A DNA stretch of 11,445 bases from JAPXSY01 sp033812795 (GTDB lineage Bacteria > Verrucomicrobiota > Kiritimatiellia > RFP12 > UBA1067), in the NCBI GenBank assembly GCA_033812795.1, contig JAPXSY010000084.1:1-11445 (forward strand). Reading direction: 5' to 3'. Of this stretch, positions 4,874 to 11,445 are shown one piece after another (the stretch's first letter is position 1; every line of letters starts with the position of its first letter). Below the pieces are notes generated by a model that had not been told where the DNA came from, did no database searches, and saw only the letters and a list, made by a program, of their open reading frames with translations. The position numbers and the translations under genes are program-made.

Positions 4874-4912
4874 GCGTTTTTTAATGGAATGATAGATCAA
4901 GAAGGGAGCATC

Positions 4913-6565
4913 ATGAGAAAACGTTTTTTATGCGGAAGCATCCTTTTGTTGTTTGCGTCACAACTGATCGGGCAGGAGACGGCAGCGGAAGGGAAGGTCT
5001 GGGATCTGGTCGTCTACGGCGGCACGTCGGGCGGGATCGCGGCCGCGGTGCAGGCCCGGCGCATGGCTTTGGATGTGGTGGTCATCGAACCGACGCAACG
5101 TATTGGCGGGTTGACCACGGGCGGGTTGGGGCAGACCGATATCGGCAACAAGGTCGCGGTCGGCGGCATCGCGCGTGAATTTTACCGCGCGGTCCGTGCC
5201 TGGTACGCCCAGCCGGCCGCTTGGATCTGGCAGAAGCGGGAACAGTACCGGGACGGAGGCCAGACGCGAACGGATCAAAACGAAGACGCGATGTGGACCT
5301 TTGAGCCGAGCGTGGCCCTCAAGATTTACGAAGCTTGGGTCCGCACGAATGCCATTCCGGTTGTCCGGGGGGAACGTCTCGACCGTGCGTCGGGCGTGGC
5401 CCTGACGCGCACGGTTCCGTGGCGGATCCTCTCGATCCGCATGGAAAGCGGGCGGGTGTTTCGGGGAAAGATGTTTATCGACACGACCTATGAGGGCGAT
5501 CTGATGGCAGCGGCGAAGGTCAGTTATACGGTCGGCCGCGAGAGTAATGCGCAGTACGGCGAGGACTACAATGGTGTGCAGGCCAAGATCGATCTCAAAT
5601 ACAAGCACCACAACTTTCTTCCCGGAGTCGATCCTTATGTCGAGAAGGGCAATGCCGCGAGCGGGCTGCTGCCGTTCATCGATCCGACGGGGCCCGGCAA
5701 GGAGGGTGCGGGGGACAAACGCGTTCAGGCCTACTGCTACCGCATGTGTCTGACCGACCATCCGGAAAACCGCATTCCCTTCGTCAAACCGGAAGGGTAT
5801 GATCCCTTGTGGTTCGAGTTGTTGTTGCGGAACTTCGAGGCGGGGCGACAAGGGATCTGGATCAATTCGGATATGCCCAACCGCAAAACCGACACCAACA
5901 ACTACGGCGGGTTTTCCACGGACTTCATCGGGCAGAACTACGATTATCCCGAAGCCTCCTATGCCGAACGCGAGAAGATCGCCGCCCGTCACCTCCTGTA
6001 CCAGCAAGGGCTGATGTGGACGCTGGCTAACCATCCCCGTGTTCCGGAACACGTTCGGAAAGAGGTGTCGCGCTGGGGCATGTGCCGGGACGAGTTCACG
6101 GAGGGAGGGGGATGGCAGGAGCAGCTTTATGTCCGGGAGGCGCGGCGCATGGTGAGCGATCTCGTGATGACGCAGCACCATTGCCAGGGGAAGGTCCGTG
6201 CCGAAGCGCCCGTCGGATTGGCCGCATACGGCATGGACTCCCACAACGTGCAGCGGTACATCGACGCCCAAGGATATGTTCAGAATGAGGGTGATGTGGA
6301 ACTCGGGTGGCTCAAACCCTATCCGGTCGGGTACTTCGCGATCGTTCCCAAACGTAAGGAGTGCGCCAACCTGCTCGTGCCGGTTTGCGTCTCTGCGACC
6401 CACATCGCCTTTGGCTCGATCCGCATGGAGCCGGTCTTCATGATCTTGGGACAGTCGGCTGCCACAGCCGCGGCGTTGGCGATTCAGGACGATGTCGCGG
6501 TGCAGGAGGTGGACCTCGCCAAACTCCAGACGCGCCTGTTGGCCGACGGACAGCGATTGAAGTAG
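4913..6565 (+). CDS. Secreted FAD-dependent oxidoreductase (FAD_oxidored family)
   Basis: The 550-residue product begins with an export signal (MRKRFLCGSILLLFASQLIG) and continues with a Rossmann FAD-binding fold: DLVVYGGTSGGIAAAVQA (31-48) with GGTSGG as the dinucleotide loop, E59 as the ribose-binding acidic residue, and RIGGLTTGGLGQTD (63-76). The C-terminal FAD contact region is SIRMEPVFMILGQSAATAAALA. This is the PF12831 type, common in Planctomycetes, Verrucomicrobia and relatives as exported proteins near glycan genes; substrates are mostly unknown. ATG 4913 was chosen over ATG 4889 because GAAGGGAG sits four bases upstream and the signal peptide starts there. A good promoter precedes it. 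It is monocistronic and convergent with the kinase operon. A role in oxidising a glycan, perhaps feeding DUF1080-type hydrolases, is speculation. Confidence 0.9.
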   Translation: MRKRFLCGSILLLFASQLIGQETAAEGKVWDLVVYGGTSGGIAAAVQARRMALDVVVIEPTQRIGGLTTGGLGQTDIGNKVAVGGIAREFYRAVRAWYAQPAAWIWQKREQYRDGGQTRTDQNEDAMWTFEPSVALKIYEAWVRTNAIPVVRGERLDRASGVALTRTVPWRILSIRMESGRVFRGKMFIDTTYEGDLMAAAKVSYTVGRESNAQYGEDYNGVQAKIDLKYKHHNFLPGVDPYVEKGNAASGLLPFIDPTGPGKEGAGDKRVQAYCYRMCLTDHPENRIPFVKPEGYDPLWFELLLRNFEAGRQGIWINSDMPNRKTDTNNYGGFSTDFIGQNYDYPEASYAEREKIAARHLLYQQGLMWTLANHPRVPEHVRKEVSRWGMCRDEFTEGGGWQEQLYVREARRMVSDLVMTQHHCQGKVRAEAPVGLAAYGMDSHNVQRYIDAQGYVQNEGDVELGWLKPYPVGYFAIVPKRKECANLLVPVCVSATHIAFGSIRMEPVFMILGQSAATAAALAIQDDVAVQEVDLAKLQTRLLADGQRLK

Positions 6566-6570
6566 GCCTG

Positions 6571-6618
6571 CCGGAGCCTGCGCCCGCCGTGCCGGACGAG
6601 CTGTTCGGGGGCTCCCGG
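6571..6618. terminator. Possible bidirectional terminator stem between convergent genes
   Basis: In the 67-base gap between two convergent stops, CCGGAGCC (6571-6578) can pair with GGCTCCCGG (6610-6618, one bulge). A second inverted pair, CCGGAC (6592-6597) and GTCCGG (6626-6631), overlaps it. Neither has a T-run and the loops are long, so a rho-independent role is uncertain. Confidence 0.25.
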
Positions 6619-6632
6619 AAATAACGTCCGGA

Positions 6633-6968
6633 TCAGGAATCGCGTGCGGGTCGTATGGCCGCGCAGACGTGTTCCAGCGCGGGGGTGCTCCAGAGGAAGG
6701 GGAACCCTTTGCACTGTGCGGGCTTGACCGGCTGGATGAGGCAGGTGTTGTCGTCTTCGAGAAACACACACCGTCCGTCTTCGCGTTCCGTGAGCGAGAG
6801 GGTCCCGCGGTTGAAGGTCAGCGTTGTGTAGCGGGAGGTGAAGGCGTACACGTCCATTCCGAGAAACGCGGCGATTGCCTCTGTCTCGCCCTCGGCCAGC
6901 GCGACGTAACCGGGTACGCGGCAACACGCCCCACACTGACGGCAACGAAATGTGGCGGGATCGATCAT
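6633..6968 (-). CDS. YkgJ-family cysteine cluster (CxxCxxCC) protein
   Basis: The 111-residue protein opens with CRQCGACCR (9-17), the CxxCxxCC signature of PF03692, and has further cysteines in GRCVFL, NTCLI, AQCKGFPF and HVCAAI, as typical for this putative zinc- or iron-binding family. The biochemical role of the family is unresolved; metal or Fe-S binding is inferred from the cysteines. The start ATG 6968 overlaps the thrC stop as ATGA and has GGGGAG a few bases upstream, so translation is probably coupled. A longer upstream in-frame extension exists, but it is thrC sequence in another frame and lacks family similarity. It is the last gene of the kinase-thrC operon and converges on the FAD oxidoreductase. 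Confidence 0.85.
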   Translation of the reverse strand: MIDPATFRCRQCGACCRVPGYVALAEGETEAIAAFLGMDVYAFTSRYTTLTFNRGTLSLTEREDGRCVFLEDDNTCLIQPVKPAQCKGFPFLWSTPALEHVCAAIRPARDS

Positions 6969-8347
6969 CCGTCTCCCCGGACAGTCGCCGCGACGATCTT
7001 TGCCACCGCGTCCACGTCGGCCGGCACGGTGCGCACGCGCGTGGGCAGCGTGGCCAGCGCGTCGAGGATCGGATGATGCGCCAGATCTTGTCCGGTCGCG
7101 CGCAGGATCGCGTCGCCGAACTTCGCCGGATGCGCCGTGGCCAGGCAGATCAGCGGGATCTCCGGATGCATGAAACGCATGCCGACCGCAACACCCACCG
7201 CCGTATGCGGATCGAGCAGGTACCCGTGGGTCTCCCAGAAGGCGCGGATGGTGGTCAGCGTCATCTCTGTGTCGCCGCGTCCGGCAACGATCACGGGGTC
7301 TGGCGGCAAATCGGGGCGCAGAGTCCCCTCGGCCTTGAAGGCGCCCATCCATCCTCTCAGCATGGCTGCGTCCCCGCCCGCCAGACAGTACAAATAACGC
7401 TCGAAGTTGCTGGCCACCTGAATGTCCATGGAGGGGCTCAGGGTCGGCGCGACCTCGCCCAGGCTGTACACTCCCGTGTTGAAATAGCGCGCGAGAATGT
7501 CGTTCTCGTTCGTGGCCAACACCAGCTGATCCACCGGGAGTCCCATCCGGTACGCCACATACCCTGCGAAGATATCGCCGAAATTACCGGTCGGCACGCT
7601 GAAACGCACCGCTGCGGCACCGGTAGCCTCCTGTGTGCGGAAGGCCGCATAGAAATAGTAGACGATTTGGGCGAGCACGCGGGCCCAGTTGATCGAGTTC
7701 ACCGCGCCCAGCCGGAACGTGTCGCGGAATGCCAAATCGCCGAACAGCGACTTGACCATGTTCTGGCAGTCGTCAAACGTGCCTTCCACCGCGAGGTTGT
7801 GCACGTTCGCGTCGAGCACGGTGGTCATCTGCCGTTCCTGCACCGGGCTCACGCGGCCGGCCGGGTGCATCACGAAGATGCGGATCCGTTCACGTCCGCG
7901 TACTCCGTAGATGGCGGCGCTCCCGGTATCGCCGCTGGTCGCGGCCACGATGTTCATCTCCGCGCCGGTCTCGGCCAGCGCGTACTCGAAGAGGTTGCCG
8001 AGGAACTGCAGGGCCACATCCTTGAACGCGAGAGTCGGTCCGTGGAACAGCTCCAGCATGCGTACCGGTCCCACCGGCACCACGGGGCAGACCTCATGGT
8101 GGCGGAACCCCGCGTAGCTTTGTTCCACGATACGGCGCAGCGCATCCTCCGGAATGTCGTCCGCGAAAAGGCGGATGATCTGAAAGGCCAATTCGGGATA
8201 GGGCAGCGTGCGCCACGCATTCAGGCGGTCGCGCACGTCCGGGAAGGTTTCGGGCAGGAACAGTCCGCCGTCACGCGCCAAACCGGTCAGCAGGGTCTGC
8301 CTGAATGTCAGCGGCTCGCCACCGCCTCGGGTGCTGATGTACCGCAT
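6965..8347 (-). CDS. thrC: Threonine synthase
   Basis: The 460-residue enzyme converts O-phospho-L-homoserine to L-threonine and phosphate with pyridoxal phosphate, the last step of threonine synthesis in the cytoplasm. The N-terminus MRYISTRG is the family start, with LARDGGLFLPE after it. The PLP lysine is K109 in HGPTLAFKD. The phosphate-contact motif ATSGDTGSAA, SINWARV, and the glycine-rich TGNFGDIFAGY and ATNENDIL follow. Length and motifs fit the fungal/enterobacterial class of ThrC (430-515 residues). The start is ATG 8347: the kinase stop TGA ends one base before it (TGACATG) and GGAG lies five bases upstream. The reading frame extends 49 codons further, inside the kinase gene, without family similarity. 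It is flanked by a kinase and a cysteine-cluster protein, not by hom or thrB. Confidence 0.97.
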   Translation of the reverse strand: MRYISTRGGGEPLTFRQTLLTGLARDGGLFLPETFPDVRDRLNAWRTLPYPELAFQIIRLFADDIPEDALRRIVEQSYAGFRHHEVCPVVPVGPVRMLELFHGPTLAFKDVALQFLGNLFEYALAETGAEMNIVAATSGDTGSAAIYGVRGRERIRIFVMHPAGRVSPVQERQMTTVLDANVHNLAVEGTFDDCQNMVKSLFGDLAFRDTFRLGAVNSINWARVLAQIVYYFYAAFRTQEATGAAAVRFSVPTGNFGDIFAGYVAYRMGLPVDQLVLATNENDILARYFNTGVYSLGEVAPTLSPSMDIQVASNFERYLYCLAGGDAAMLRGWMGAFKAEGTLRPDLPPDPVIVAGRGDTEMTLTTIRAFWETHGYLLDPHTAVGVAVGMRFMHPEIPLICLATAHPAKFGDAILRATGQDLAHHPILDALATLPTRVRTVPADVDAVAKIVAATVRGDG

Positions 8348-8348
8348 G

Positions 8349-10985
8349 TCACTCCGTGAAGAACCCGGGGAGGAGCTGTTTGATCGTGTCGGCCTCGATC
8401 TCAAACTGCTGAGCCGCTGCCAGCGCGATCTGCTTGGCCAGTTCCTGAGCCGAAGCCATCTCCCCGTAAAACAGATTGAGGCACAACGCCGCACTGGTCA
8501 TCAACCGGGTTTTCTCGCTCAGCTTCAGGGTCTTGGTCGCCTGTTCGCTCCGCACCAGGCCGTTGATCAGTTCGGCGATGATCTCCGGGCGTTTGTTGTA
8601 AACGTCAGCCCACGGGATTTTTATGCCGCCCACCGAGAGGGTCTTCGCGTCCGCCGCGTCGACTGACCAGCCGCGCGCGGATTTGAAGCCTTTGACTTGA
8701 GCGATCAGGTAATTATGGAAATCCCGCATGCGGTTGATCCGGTCGATGGCGATACTGGCCGCGATTCCTCCCTCGTCGGTCTCCAGCCCACCACGCAACT
8801 CCCGGATTGCATTCACGGCCTCGCGGAACTGCAAGGCCTTGAGCATATCGCGGTTCGCGAGTTCCGCGTCCGCCACTTTGGCCTTCTCCTCTTCCACCTT
8901 TTTCTGATGGGCTTCTTTCTCTTGACGCTTCTTTTCGGCGATCTCTTCCTCCTTGCGCCGTTTCTCCTGTTCCTGCGCCTCCCGCCGTTTCATCTCCGCC
9001 AGAGAGGCGGTGTCGGTCTTGACGCTCTCGAGGGTCTTCTTCAGTTGCGAGACTTTACGCGGCACATCCGCCACCTCTTTGACGTACGCCAAGCCGTTCA
9101 CCTTCTCGACCAGCGCATTCGCGTGCTTGACCAGCGCTTCCGTCTGCTCCAAGTCGGTCATGCCCTCCGCCGCTTTCGCCTCGGCCTCGATTTTCTTTAC
9201 CAAATGTTCAGCGAGCAGCACCCCGCCTTTCACGGCGTACGCCTCCGCGAACATGCCCCGCACGATGGCCACCACCGGATGCGCGTCGCCCTCCCGCGGC
9301 GCGGTCGGATCATCGCTTCCCGCTGCTGGCACGGCTTCCGGCGCGGGTGCCGCGGGCGCCGCGGGCGCCGCAGCCGTGACGGACGCATTGGTCCCCGCTT
9401 CTGTCACAAGGTTGGTCCCTGCCGCGGCAACGGTGTTGGTGACCTCCGCCGCTCCGCCTTGCGGCACCGCATTCGAGACTGCGGGGGCCGCAGCCGTTTC
9501 GCCCGGTGCGGATGGCGGTTGCGCGTCTGCGCTCTCTTGCGCATCCCAGGCGAACGTCGGCTCGGGCACGGTCATGCTCGTCCGCACCGTCTCGCCCAAC
9601 ACCGCGACCACCGCGTCGGCTGCCGCCTGGGCTGTTTCCATCGCCTCCTGCGGATATCCGCTCAACCGTTCCGGCAACGTTCTCGCCTGTGCCACGGATT
9701 TCGCGATCGAAGCCAGCGCCTTGCCTTGACGGCTTTCGTTTATCGCGCGCACGGTCTTTTCCCGTTTTACCCCCAAATAGTGTTTAACGCCGAAGACGCT
9801 TCCAACCAGCATCGCCACGCCCAGAAACACTCCGCCGAGGATCATCAGCATCATCCTGTGGCCGCGCCGCTTCGCCTCTTCCTCGCTTTCGAGATCCTCC
9901 TCCGGAATCGCGTCCACCGGCACCATGCCGGGAGGCAGGTCGTCCGACATGTTTCCCGTTATCGTCGGCACTCCGGTGGTGGTCTTGGACAACTTGCCCT
10001 TGATCATGATTTTTTTCGATGACAACGCGAGATTGACCGGTTTCACCTTGGAAAGGTAACGCCGCATATCACCGAGGAGCGACCCGTAGGTCGGATACCG
10101 CATCTGGGGTTCGACCTCCAGCATACGCCGGATGAGCGCCTCGATTTCGTCCGGGATGTTTTTACGGAGTTCCGACATCGGTTTGGGCGGCCCTTCGAAA
10201 CGCGCTTTGACCACGGCCGTGGCATCCTCGCCGTCGAACGGCGGCACCCCGGTGATCGCGTGATACAACGTTGCGCCGAGACTGTAAATATCGGACCGGA
10301 AATCGCTTTTCTGCCGCCGTACCTTTTCCGGCGCGATGTAGTACGGCGTACCCCAAACTTCATTACCCGGTCCGGCATTCATGGCCGCCAGACCGAAATC
10401 CACCAGTTTGGCGTTCTTGTCGTTGTCGAACAGGATATTCTCGGGCTTCACATCGCCGTGCACCAGTCCGGCGTCTGCGGCCTCCCGCAACCCCTCGGCG
10501 ATCTGCTCGCCGATCTGTATGACGGCCGTGGGGTCCATCGCTCCCTGTGCCGCCATCATCTTATCGAGGCTGCCGCCGGAAACCAGTTCCATCACAATAT
10601 ACGGTTGCCCTTTTTCCTGACCGAACGAATAGATCTGCGCGATGTTCGGATGGTTCAGTTTGGCCGCGGCCTGCGCCTCACGCTGAAACGTCTCCACGAA
10701 CATGGGGTCATCTCCCAGGCTCTTCAACATCACCTTGATGGCCACCTCGCGGTTGAGGCCCTCGTCCCGGGCACGGTACACACCGCCCATGCCGCCCGCG
10801 CCCAGCAGTTGCAGGAGCAGGAAATTACCGAACTGCGCAGGCACCTGGAATTCCGTCTCGCAGTTCGGGCACTGAACTGCGGTAAACGTCGGTAATCCCC
10901 CGACATCCAGCATCGCGCCGCATTTCGGACATGCCGCCGCACTCACCGGATCCGTCAAAATCGGAGCTTCTCTCACACCTTCCAT
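8349..10985 (-). CDS. Membrane Ser/Thr protein kinase with zinc ribbon and extracytoplasmic coiled-coil tail
   Basis: The 878-residue protein has an N-terminal zinc ribbon (C19, C22, C39, C42), then a Hanks-type kinase domain (about 53-311): glycine loop GAGGMGGVY (62-70), VAIK lysine K84, helix-C E103, catalytic loop HGDVKPEN (176-183), DFG (196-198) and APE (218-220). HGD replaces the usual HRD, so it is a non-RD kinase and probably does not depend on activation-loop phosphorylation. A single membrane helix (about 378-399) follows KRRGHR, placing the kinase in the cytoplasm. Beyond it are an Ala/Pro/Thr-rich linker (about 480-570) and a charged coiled coil (about 660-708), then a helical end with no family I recognise and no PASTA repeats. 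Start ATG 10985 has GAGGGTGG at 10997-10990. It leads the operon with thrC. Substrates are unknown. Confidence 0.93.
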   Translation of the reverse strand: MEGVREAPILTDPVSAAACPKCGAMLDVGGLPTFTAVQCPNCETEFQVPAQFGNFLLLQLLGAGGMGGVYRARDEGLNREVAIKVMLKSLGDDPMFVETFQREAQAAAKLNHPNIAQIYSFGQEKGQPYIVMELVSGGSLDKMMAAQGAMDPTAVIQIGEQIAEGLREAADAGLVHGDVKPENILFDNDKNAKLVDFGLAAMNAGPGNEVWGTPYYIAPEKVRRQKSDFRSDIYSLGATLYHAITGVPPFDGEDATAVVKARFEGPPKPMSELRKNIPDEIEALIRRMLEVEPQMRYPTYGSLLGDMRRYLSKVKPVNLALSSKKIMIKGKLSKTTTGVPTITGNMSDDLPPGMVPVDAIPEEDLESEEEAKRRGHRMMLMILGGVFLGVAMLVGSVFGVKHYLGVKREKTVRAINESRQGKALASIAKSVAQARTLPERLSGYPQEAMETAQAAADAVVAVLGETVRTSMTVPEPTFAWDAQESADAQPPSAPGETAAAPAVSNAVPQGGAAEVTNTVAAAGTNLVTEAGTNASVTAAAPAAPAAPAPEAVPAAGSDDPTAPREGDAHPVVAIVRGMFAEAYAVKGGVLLAEHLVKKIEAEAKAAEGMTDLEQTEALVKHANALVEKVNGLAYVKEVADVPRKVSQLKKTLESVKTDTASLAEMKRREAQEQEKRRKEEEIAEKKRQEKEAHQKKVEEEKAKVADAELANRDMLKALQFREAVNAIRELRGGLETDEGGIAASIAIDRINRMRDFHNYLIAQVKGFKSARGWSVDAADAKTLSVGGIKIPWADVYNKRPEIIAELINGLVRSEQATKTLKLSEKTRLMTSAALCLNLFYGEMASAQELAKQIALAAAQQFEIEADTIKQLLPGFFTE

Positions 10986-11037
10986 CTGTCCACCCTCGCT
11001 TGTTCGCTCATCCGTGTGCCATTCCTGTTTTTTACCA

Positions 11038-11043
11038 TGTCAA
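11038..11043 (-). promoter_or_regulatory. Possible -35 box of the kinase-thrC operon
   Basis: A perfect TTGACA on the minus strand lies 52 bases before the kinase start. The -10 at 17 bases would be GGCACA, which is poor. A separate TAGAAT (11057-11052), a good -10 sequence, lies just upstream but has no -35 at the right distance. One of the two may be used; neither is complete. Confidence 0.3.
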
Positions 11044-11220
11044 CCGGAAAGCATTCTAGTTTGCCGAAAGAAGAGGGCGTTGTCGATGCCGAAAAACCTT
11101 CAAACCCAGCACGCTGAACGTATCCCCGAGTCACGGATCGCTGAGGCTTTGATTTCTGGTTTTATCGGGATCGCTTTCTCGGCTTCGTCCTCGGTTTCGG
11201 GGAACCGCCCTGCCACGCGG
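11044..11220. other. Gene-free spacer with repeat remnants
   Basis: This stretch holds no gene. It contains a single perfect 12-base word ATCGGGATCGCT (11164-11175) followed by degenerate TCGG/TTCG words (TTTCTCGG, CTTCGTCCTCGG, TTTCGGGG), and the isolated CACGCTGAACG (11109-11119). All look like decayed forms of modules in 4043-4203. A 108-codon open frame crosses it and the adjoining repeats but has no recognisable domain. Confidence 0.6.
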
Positions 11221-11287
11221 GGTAGGGACGCCCGCTTCTCCCGTCAGACCTTATGTCGACCCGCGACCCGCGACGAGCGACCTGCGG
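11221..11287 (-). repeat. 67-bp intergenic repeat block, right copy (inverted)
   Basis: The reverse complement is identical to bases 1-67 of the window over all 67 positions. Here the GGCGTCC end is next to CCGCGTGGCAGGG on the minus strand rather than to the hairpin partner found after the left copy, which marks the true edge of the repeat at CCCTACC. Confidence 0.95.
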
Positions 11288-11445
11288 TGTCGGAAACGCG
11301 GGCGTCTTCCGCGCTACGCGCGGATGTAGGAGTTATTTAGGATTTAGGATTTAGGAGTTAGGAGTTAGGATTTAGCCTGCCGCGCGGCTCCGCCGCGAAA
11401 AAACCTTGGAAGTAAGTTTAGGACATGATTAACATGATGTTGTTC
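11277..11445 (-). repeat. Composite 168-bp repeat, inverted copy, cut by the window end
   Basis: Minus-strand counterpart of 4347-4514 in the same module order: block tail with CATGTTAATCATG (11445-11416), TCCTAAACTT, hairpin 11397-11383, five 7-mers (11375-11341), the TCCGCGC hairpin, and the CCGCAGGTCGC tail. A four-base change, ACTTACTTCC for ACTTGTTCC, is specific to this copy. It is joined directly to the 67-bp block at GGTCGC, probably the ancestral junction because the window's left end and 4685 show the same run. Confidence 0.92.

Larger units (their letters stand above)
3992..4912. other. Gene-free mosaic of repeat modules between divergent genes
   Basis: About 920 bases separate the divergent CpaF-like and FAD oxidoreductase genes. 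Almost all of it is repeats: a 12-mer array (4043-4078), a 74-bp block found twice 540 bases apart, a GC hairpin, three copies of an AT-richer CCTATAAATT block, a second hairpin, a 7-mer array, a third hairpin, an 8-mer array, a 20-bp inverted repeat and a copy of the window-end 67-bp block. Short reading frames across it only translate repeats (for example alternating Arg-Tyr-Arg-Asp or Ile-Ala-Ile-Gly) and are not genes. The modules are joined in different orders at different copies, which suggests growth by recombination at short shared words. Only the last 70 bases look like ordinary upstream sequence for the FAD gene. Confidence 0.85.

Noticed and set aside
3992..4888. CRISPR array
   Set aside because: Repeats are of several lengths, contiguous or differently joined, and lack regular unique spacers of 30-40 bases. 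No cas gene is present.
3992..4912. Insertion sequence or transposon remnant
   Set aside because: No transposase-like reading frame, no terminal inverted repeats at the edges and no target duplication could be found, so a standard IS is not supported.
4958..6769. 603-codon minus-strand open frame opposite the FAD oxidoreductase
   Set aside because: The plus strand has the FAD-binding motifs, signal peptide, promoter and Shine-Dalgarno. The antisense translation is rich in His, Arg and Pro without any domain.
6875..8359. 494-codon plus-strand open frame opposite thrC
   Set aside because: thrC on the minus strand is unmistakable, and the antisense product looks like low-complexity shadow sequence.
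8697..10022. 441-codon plus-strand open frame inside the kinase gene
   Set aside because: It lies opposite the coiled-coil and linker region of the kinase. The Leu/Phe- and Arg-rich stretches are complements of Lys/Glu-rich codons.
11014..11340. 108-codon plus-strand frame in the right-hand spacer
   Set aside because: It begins beside the kinase promoter region and reads through the inverted 67-bp block. The second half is pure repeat and there is no Shine-Dalgarno.

Overview
The window is GC-rich and looks like a chromosomal segment of a PVC-superphylum bacterium, most plausibly Kiritimatiellota or a related Verrucomicrobiota lineage. I infer this from the gene mix: a secreted DUF1080 protein, a secreted FAD-dependent oxidoreductase of the FAD_oxidored type, a large PASTA-less Hanks-type kinase with an N-terminal zinc ribbon, and long intergenic repeat mosaics. 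No rRNA or tRNA is present, so the placement is inference.

Layout. Bases 1-331 hold the end of a repeat block and a structured, gene-free leader. A plus-strand pair follows: a secreted DUF1080 (3-keto-glycoside hydrolase-like) protein (332-1354) and a UbiA-family membrane prenyltransferase (1368-2306). The latter overlaps the 3' end of a convergent minus-strand pair, a Vsr mismatch endonuclease (2259-2831) and a short CpaF/TadA-type secretion ATPase (2882-3991). About 920 bp without a gene (3992-4912) is a mosaic of at least eight repeat modules. After it comes a secreted FAD oxidoreductase (4913-6565) with a readable promoter and Shine-Dalgarno. It converges on a tightly packed minus-strand operon, read 10985 to 6633: a membrane Ser/Thr kinase, threonine synthase (thrC) and a small CxxCxxCC cysteine-cluster protein, joined by a 1-nt gap and an ATGA overlap. 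Bases 10986-11445 hold a second repeat mosaic in inverted orientation.

How the parts relate. The kinase operon is the clearest functional unit: three cistrons with stop/start coupling. DUF1080 and FAD_oxidored proteins both carry export signals and may act on glycans outside the cytoplasm, but they are 3.5 kb apart and no pathway can be proven here. Vsr and CpaF are both orphans: no cytosine methyltransferase and no tad/pilus genes are visible.

The most unusual content is the intergenic repeat system. The same sequence modules (12-mer, 8-mer and 7-mer tandem arrays, perfect short hairpins and several 50-90 bp blocks) recur in different combinations and in both orientations. They include a perfect 67-bp inverted pair at the two ends of the window and a roughly 168-bp composite block present once on each strand.
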